A DNA stretch of 64,000 nt from an uncultured Prevotellaceae bacterium (GTDB lineage: Bacteria > Bacteroidota > Bacteroidia > Bacteroidales > Bacteroidaceae), in NCBI GenBank assembly GCA_946415705.1, contig CAMKTN010000002.1, positions 1 through 64,000 on the forward strand. The letters run 5' to 3'. Both the position numbers and the translations under genes were made by a program. The stretch's first letter is position 1, and each line of letters begins with the position of its first letter. The notes under the pieces are model-generated. The model had not been told where the DNA came from. It worked only from the letters and a program-made list of their open reading frames with translations, and ran no database searches. This document shows positions 62,345-64,000 of the stretch, piece after piece.

Positions 62345-63529
62345 TTACTTAGAAACCTCTGTGGAAGCGTTCTGGGGGCAGACACGGTAGCGCTCGCCGT
62401 AGGCCGTATGGCGGTGTTCAAGGCCGGGGATGCAAGAGAGGATGCGCCCCATCTTTGCCACCGTAGGAGCCTGGAACGAGGAATGGGCATTCTTCTTAAT
62501 GTGCTCAATGATAGCGGCGGCAGAGAGCCACTGCCCCTCGTCCTTGCTCGTGGGCACCGTGAAGTGCTCCAGGAAGTAGGCTTCGGCATCCGTGGGAATC
62601 TGGAAGCGTTCGTTGTGCTCCATCACGCGCTTCGTCTCGGCATCGGTGAACCAGTAGCGGGTACCGCGGCTGAGCTCTGCGACGGCCTGGGCATAGAGCT
62701 GTTCGTAGTCGATGCGTCGAGGGATGCGGATGGGCCCCGTGAGCTGCACGCCCACAAAGCGACGCGAGCCGGAGATATCTGCCAGCACCTGCGTCATATT
62801 GGTAGTGGCGATGAACGATGCCAGGCGGGGTGCTTCCTCAAGATGGCGCGCATAAGGACGCAGGACCATCACGGTAGGTAGCTGTACGAGGTTCTTCAAC
62901 ATTCCCGCCTGCTTATGTGCCGAGATGCGGTTGAACTCATCAAGGTTGATGAGGAGCAGCTGACTCATGGCCAGATGCACCTTGCGCTCATCTGCCAGCG
63001 ACAGGTTGTCGCTGTAGCCCCACTTGCGCAGTTCGGGAGGCAGCAACAAGCGACAGAACGTGCTCTTACGCATTCCCTGGGGCGAGATGAGCAGGGGCAC
63101 GATGGCGTTGCCGTACTGCTTGTCACCACCCTGCCACTGCGCCACCATCGCCAGGAACCAGCGGTGAAACCAAGCCGTCCACTGACGGGGAGTGTCGGTG
63201 GGCACACAGCGGGCGAGGGCACGGATGCGGTCGCGACCGTCCCAGCGTCCCTCGAGCTGGTGCAGGTAGTCCTGCACGGGGTTGTAGTCGGGCACATCGT
63301 GGGAAAAAACGTAGCGGCGTACATCGCGGTCCCAAACGGGCAGGCCGCTGCTGATGAGGTAGTTGGTAATGGTGTTCAGCGCGCGTTCCGTCACGGGCGT
63401 CCAATCGGCGGGTTCGGCATAGGGAGACATATACTCCGTGTAGCCCATCACCGTGTTGTAGCGGAACTGGAACGTATCGCTCAGTTCTGCATGAATCATC
63501 TCGTAGAGATTGATGTCTTGTGTCTTCAT
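62345..63529 (-). CDS. VapE/DUF3874-type P-loop protein
   Basis: 394 aa. Walker A ISPQGMRKST (149-157), Walker B LLINLDEF (192-199), and RFVGVQLTGPIRIP, as in the virulence-associated E family (VapE) with a DUF3874-like C-terminal part. These are primase-helicase-type ATPases of phages, satellites and integrative elements. No integrase, primase domain or structural genes are in the window. Preceded by a long leader (promoter motif at 63817) and enclosed by inverted repeats. A likely selfish or defence-associated element; the activity is not shown by sequence. Confidence 0.85.
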   Translation of the reverse strand: MKTQDINLYEMIHAELSDTFQFRYNTVMGYTEYMSPYAEPADWTPVTERALNTITNYLISSGLPVWDRDVRRYVFSHDVPDYNPVQDYLHQLEGRWDGRDRIRALARCVPTDTPRQWTAWFHRWFLAMVAQWQGGDKQYGNAIVPLLISPQGMRKSTFCRLLLPPELRKWGYSDNLSLADERKVHLAMSQLLLINLDEFNRISAHKQAGMLKNLVQLPTVMVLRPYARHLEEAPRLASFIATTNMTQVLADISGSRRFVGVQLTGPIRIPRRIDYEQLYAQAVAELSRGTRYWFTDAETKRVMEHNERFQIPTDAEAYFLEHFTVPTSKDEGQWLSAAAIIEHIKKNAHSSFQAPTVAKMGRILSCIPGLEHRHTAYGERYRVCPQNASTEVSK

Positions 63530-63816
63530 AATAAATTAGAATTAAGATTAAGATAAAATAGAAATTAGATAAGGTCGTGATGGTAATAAGGTATAGTGCT
63601 TATGACGTGTCCCATTAGTGGGACTCGCCGTAAGAGCTAGCTCTTCACGCTCGAGGAGCTAGCTGCGTAGGCGTTATGACCGAGGGCAGTCGGCCTGCAT
63701 ACACACCGTCCAGTTGACGGGCATTTTAGAGGAAAGTTCGTTTTCCATAGTAAATAAAACAGATTAAAGGTTAATACTATATGGGCATCTTCGATGACCC
63801 TTTGTGTTTTCAGCGG

Positions 63817-63824
63817 CAAAGGTA
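63817..63824 (-). promoter_or_regulatory. -7 promoter motif for the VapE-type gene
   Basis: CAAAGGTA on the plus strand (TACCTTTG on the minus), 288 nt upstream of the ATG. Confidence 0.55.
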
Positions 63825-63969
63825 ATAAAAAATTTTCATTCCACCAAATATTTGCCATCATAACGCATTTTTTTAATCCTGCACCCCTTCATTTCGTTGC
63901 CTTTTGTCACTTTTCCCTCACTCTCTCTGCCTTTCCCTCAGCCTTCCCTCATCCCTTGTTGGCTGAAAA

Positions 63970-63992
63970 CCAACAAGTTTGAGGGAATGAGG
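63970..63992. repeat. Right 23-bp inverted repeat of the VapE element
   Basis: Perfect inverse of 62253-62275. Embedded in a larger palindrome with CTTGTTGG and in TGAGGGA heptamers. Confidence 0.85.
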
Positions 63993-64000
63993 GATTAGAA

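Larger units (their letters stand above)
63530..64000. other. Long leader and right end of the VapE element
   Basis: About 285 nt from the promoter motif to the ATG, with palindromic segments: GTCCCA..TGGGAC (63609-63624) and AGAGCTAGCTCT (about 63636-63647) near a second GAGCTAGCT. Right end: three TCCCTCA heptamers (63914, 63934, 63945), hairpin CTTGTTGG/CCAACAAG (63955-63977), the 23-bp inverted repeat (63970-63992) and two TGAGGGA. A 74-codon minus-strand frame here crosses the promoter and was rejected. Confidence 0.65.

Noticed and set aside
63637-63861. 74-codon minus-strand ORF before the VapE gene
   Set aside because: It crosses the promoter motif and has no recognisable product.

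Overview
The window reads as a chromosomal segment of a Bacteroidota bacterium, most likely a Prevotella-like member of the Bacteroidales. The evidence is: TAnnTTTG promoter motifs ahead of most transcription units and no Shine-Dalgarno pattern; a RagA/SusC-RagB/SusD locus; BspA-like leucine-rich-repeat and Big_2 surface proteins sharing a C-terminal DLSGR...KG...NGKK-type tail; class I fumarase, co-factor-independent phosphoglycerate mutase and LpxH. No rRNA, tRNA or CRISPR array was recognised. Family assignments were made by eye, without a database search.

Layout. 1-3.1 kb: the 3' part of a BspA/Big_2 surface protein. 3.2-8.6 kb: gpmI, a CvfB-like S1 protein, a LolD-like ABC ATPase and a CPA2 antiporter, all on the minus strand. 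8.8-17.5 kb: asd, a palindrome-rich gap, a GLUG-type surface protein, a DUF4160/DUF2442 pair, fumarase and a GH35 beta-galactosidase. 17.7-29.4 kb: a co-directional plus-strand series of glycosyltransferase, radC, DUF59 protein, lpxH, then SusC, SusD, DUF4843, PKD-like and thioredoxin-fold proteins. 29.5-37 kb: two large secreted proteins and an uncounted 58-aa ORF. 37.1-61.7 kb: 24 consecutive minus-strand genes forming one probable operon, an aryl-polyene/flexirubin-type biosynthetic cluster. It carries ketosynthases, three ACPs, a ketoreductase, dehydratases, a thioesterase, an acyl-activating ligase, acyltransferases, a methyltransferase, two phytoene-desaturase-like oxidoreductases, an MMPL exporter fusion, LolA-like and small-transporter genes. 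62.2-64 kb: a VapE/DUF3874-type P-loop gene bracketed by a perfect 23-bp inverted repeat and TGAGGGA heptamers.

The most unusual content is repeat biology rather than a gene. (i) A family of GC-rich palindromic arms of about 38 bp occurs as inverted pairs around translation starts. The left arm starts at the stop codon of the upstream gene. The right arm is translated in frame inside the signal peptide or N-terminus of the downstream gene, almost always in the same phase (L-P-S...). Pairs occur at lolD, radC, susC, susD, the DUF4843 gene, the PKD gene and the 58-aa ORF. Single arms, or a pair inside one gene, lie in the biosynthetic cluster. (ii) A second family is a 20-nt hairpin with a fixed GAGTGGTGGC tail. 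It occurs five times inside four coding sequences, always in the same frame, with three different stems that keep their pairing. (iii) Short simple-sequence arrays fill operon junctions and supply the stop codons of at least seven genes; one array is itself translated inside a ketosynthase. Together these suggest a genome where several small repeat families insert at gene boundaries and become part of proteins.

Functionally, the 37-61 kb operon should build, tailor, anchor and export a polyunsaturated aryl lipid to the outer membrane. No gene for the aryl starter (ammonia lyase, chorismate lyase, DarA/DarB) is present, so the starter must come from elsewhere or differ. The SusC/D locus has no glycoside hydrolase and ends in a secreted WCGPC thioredoxin-fold protein, so its substrate may not be a glycan.
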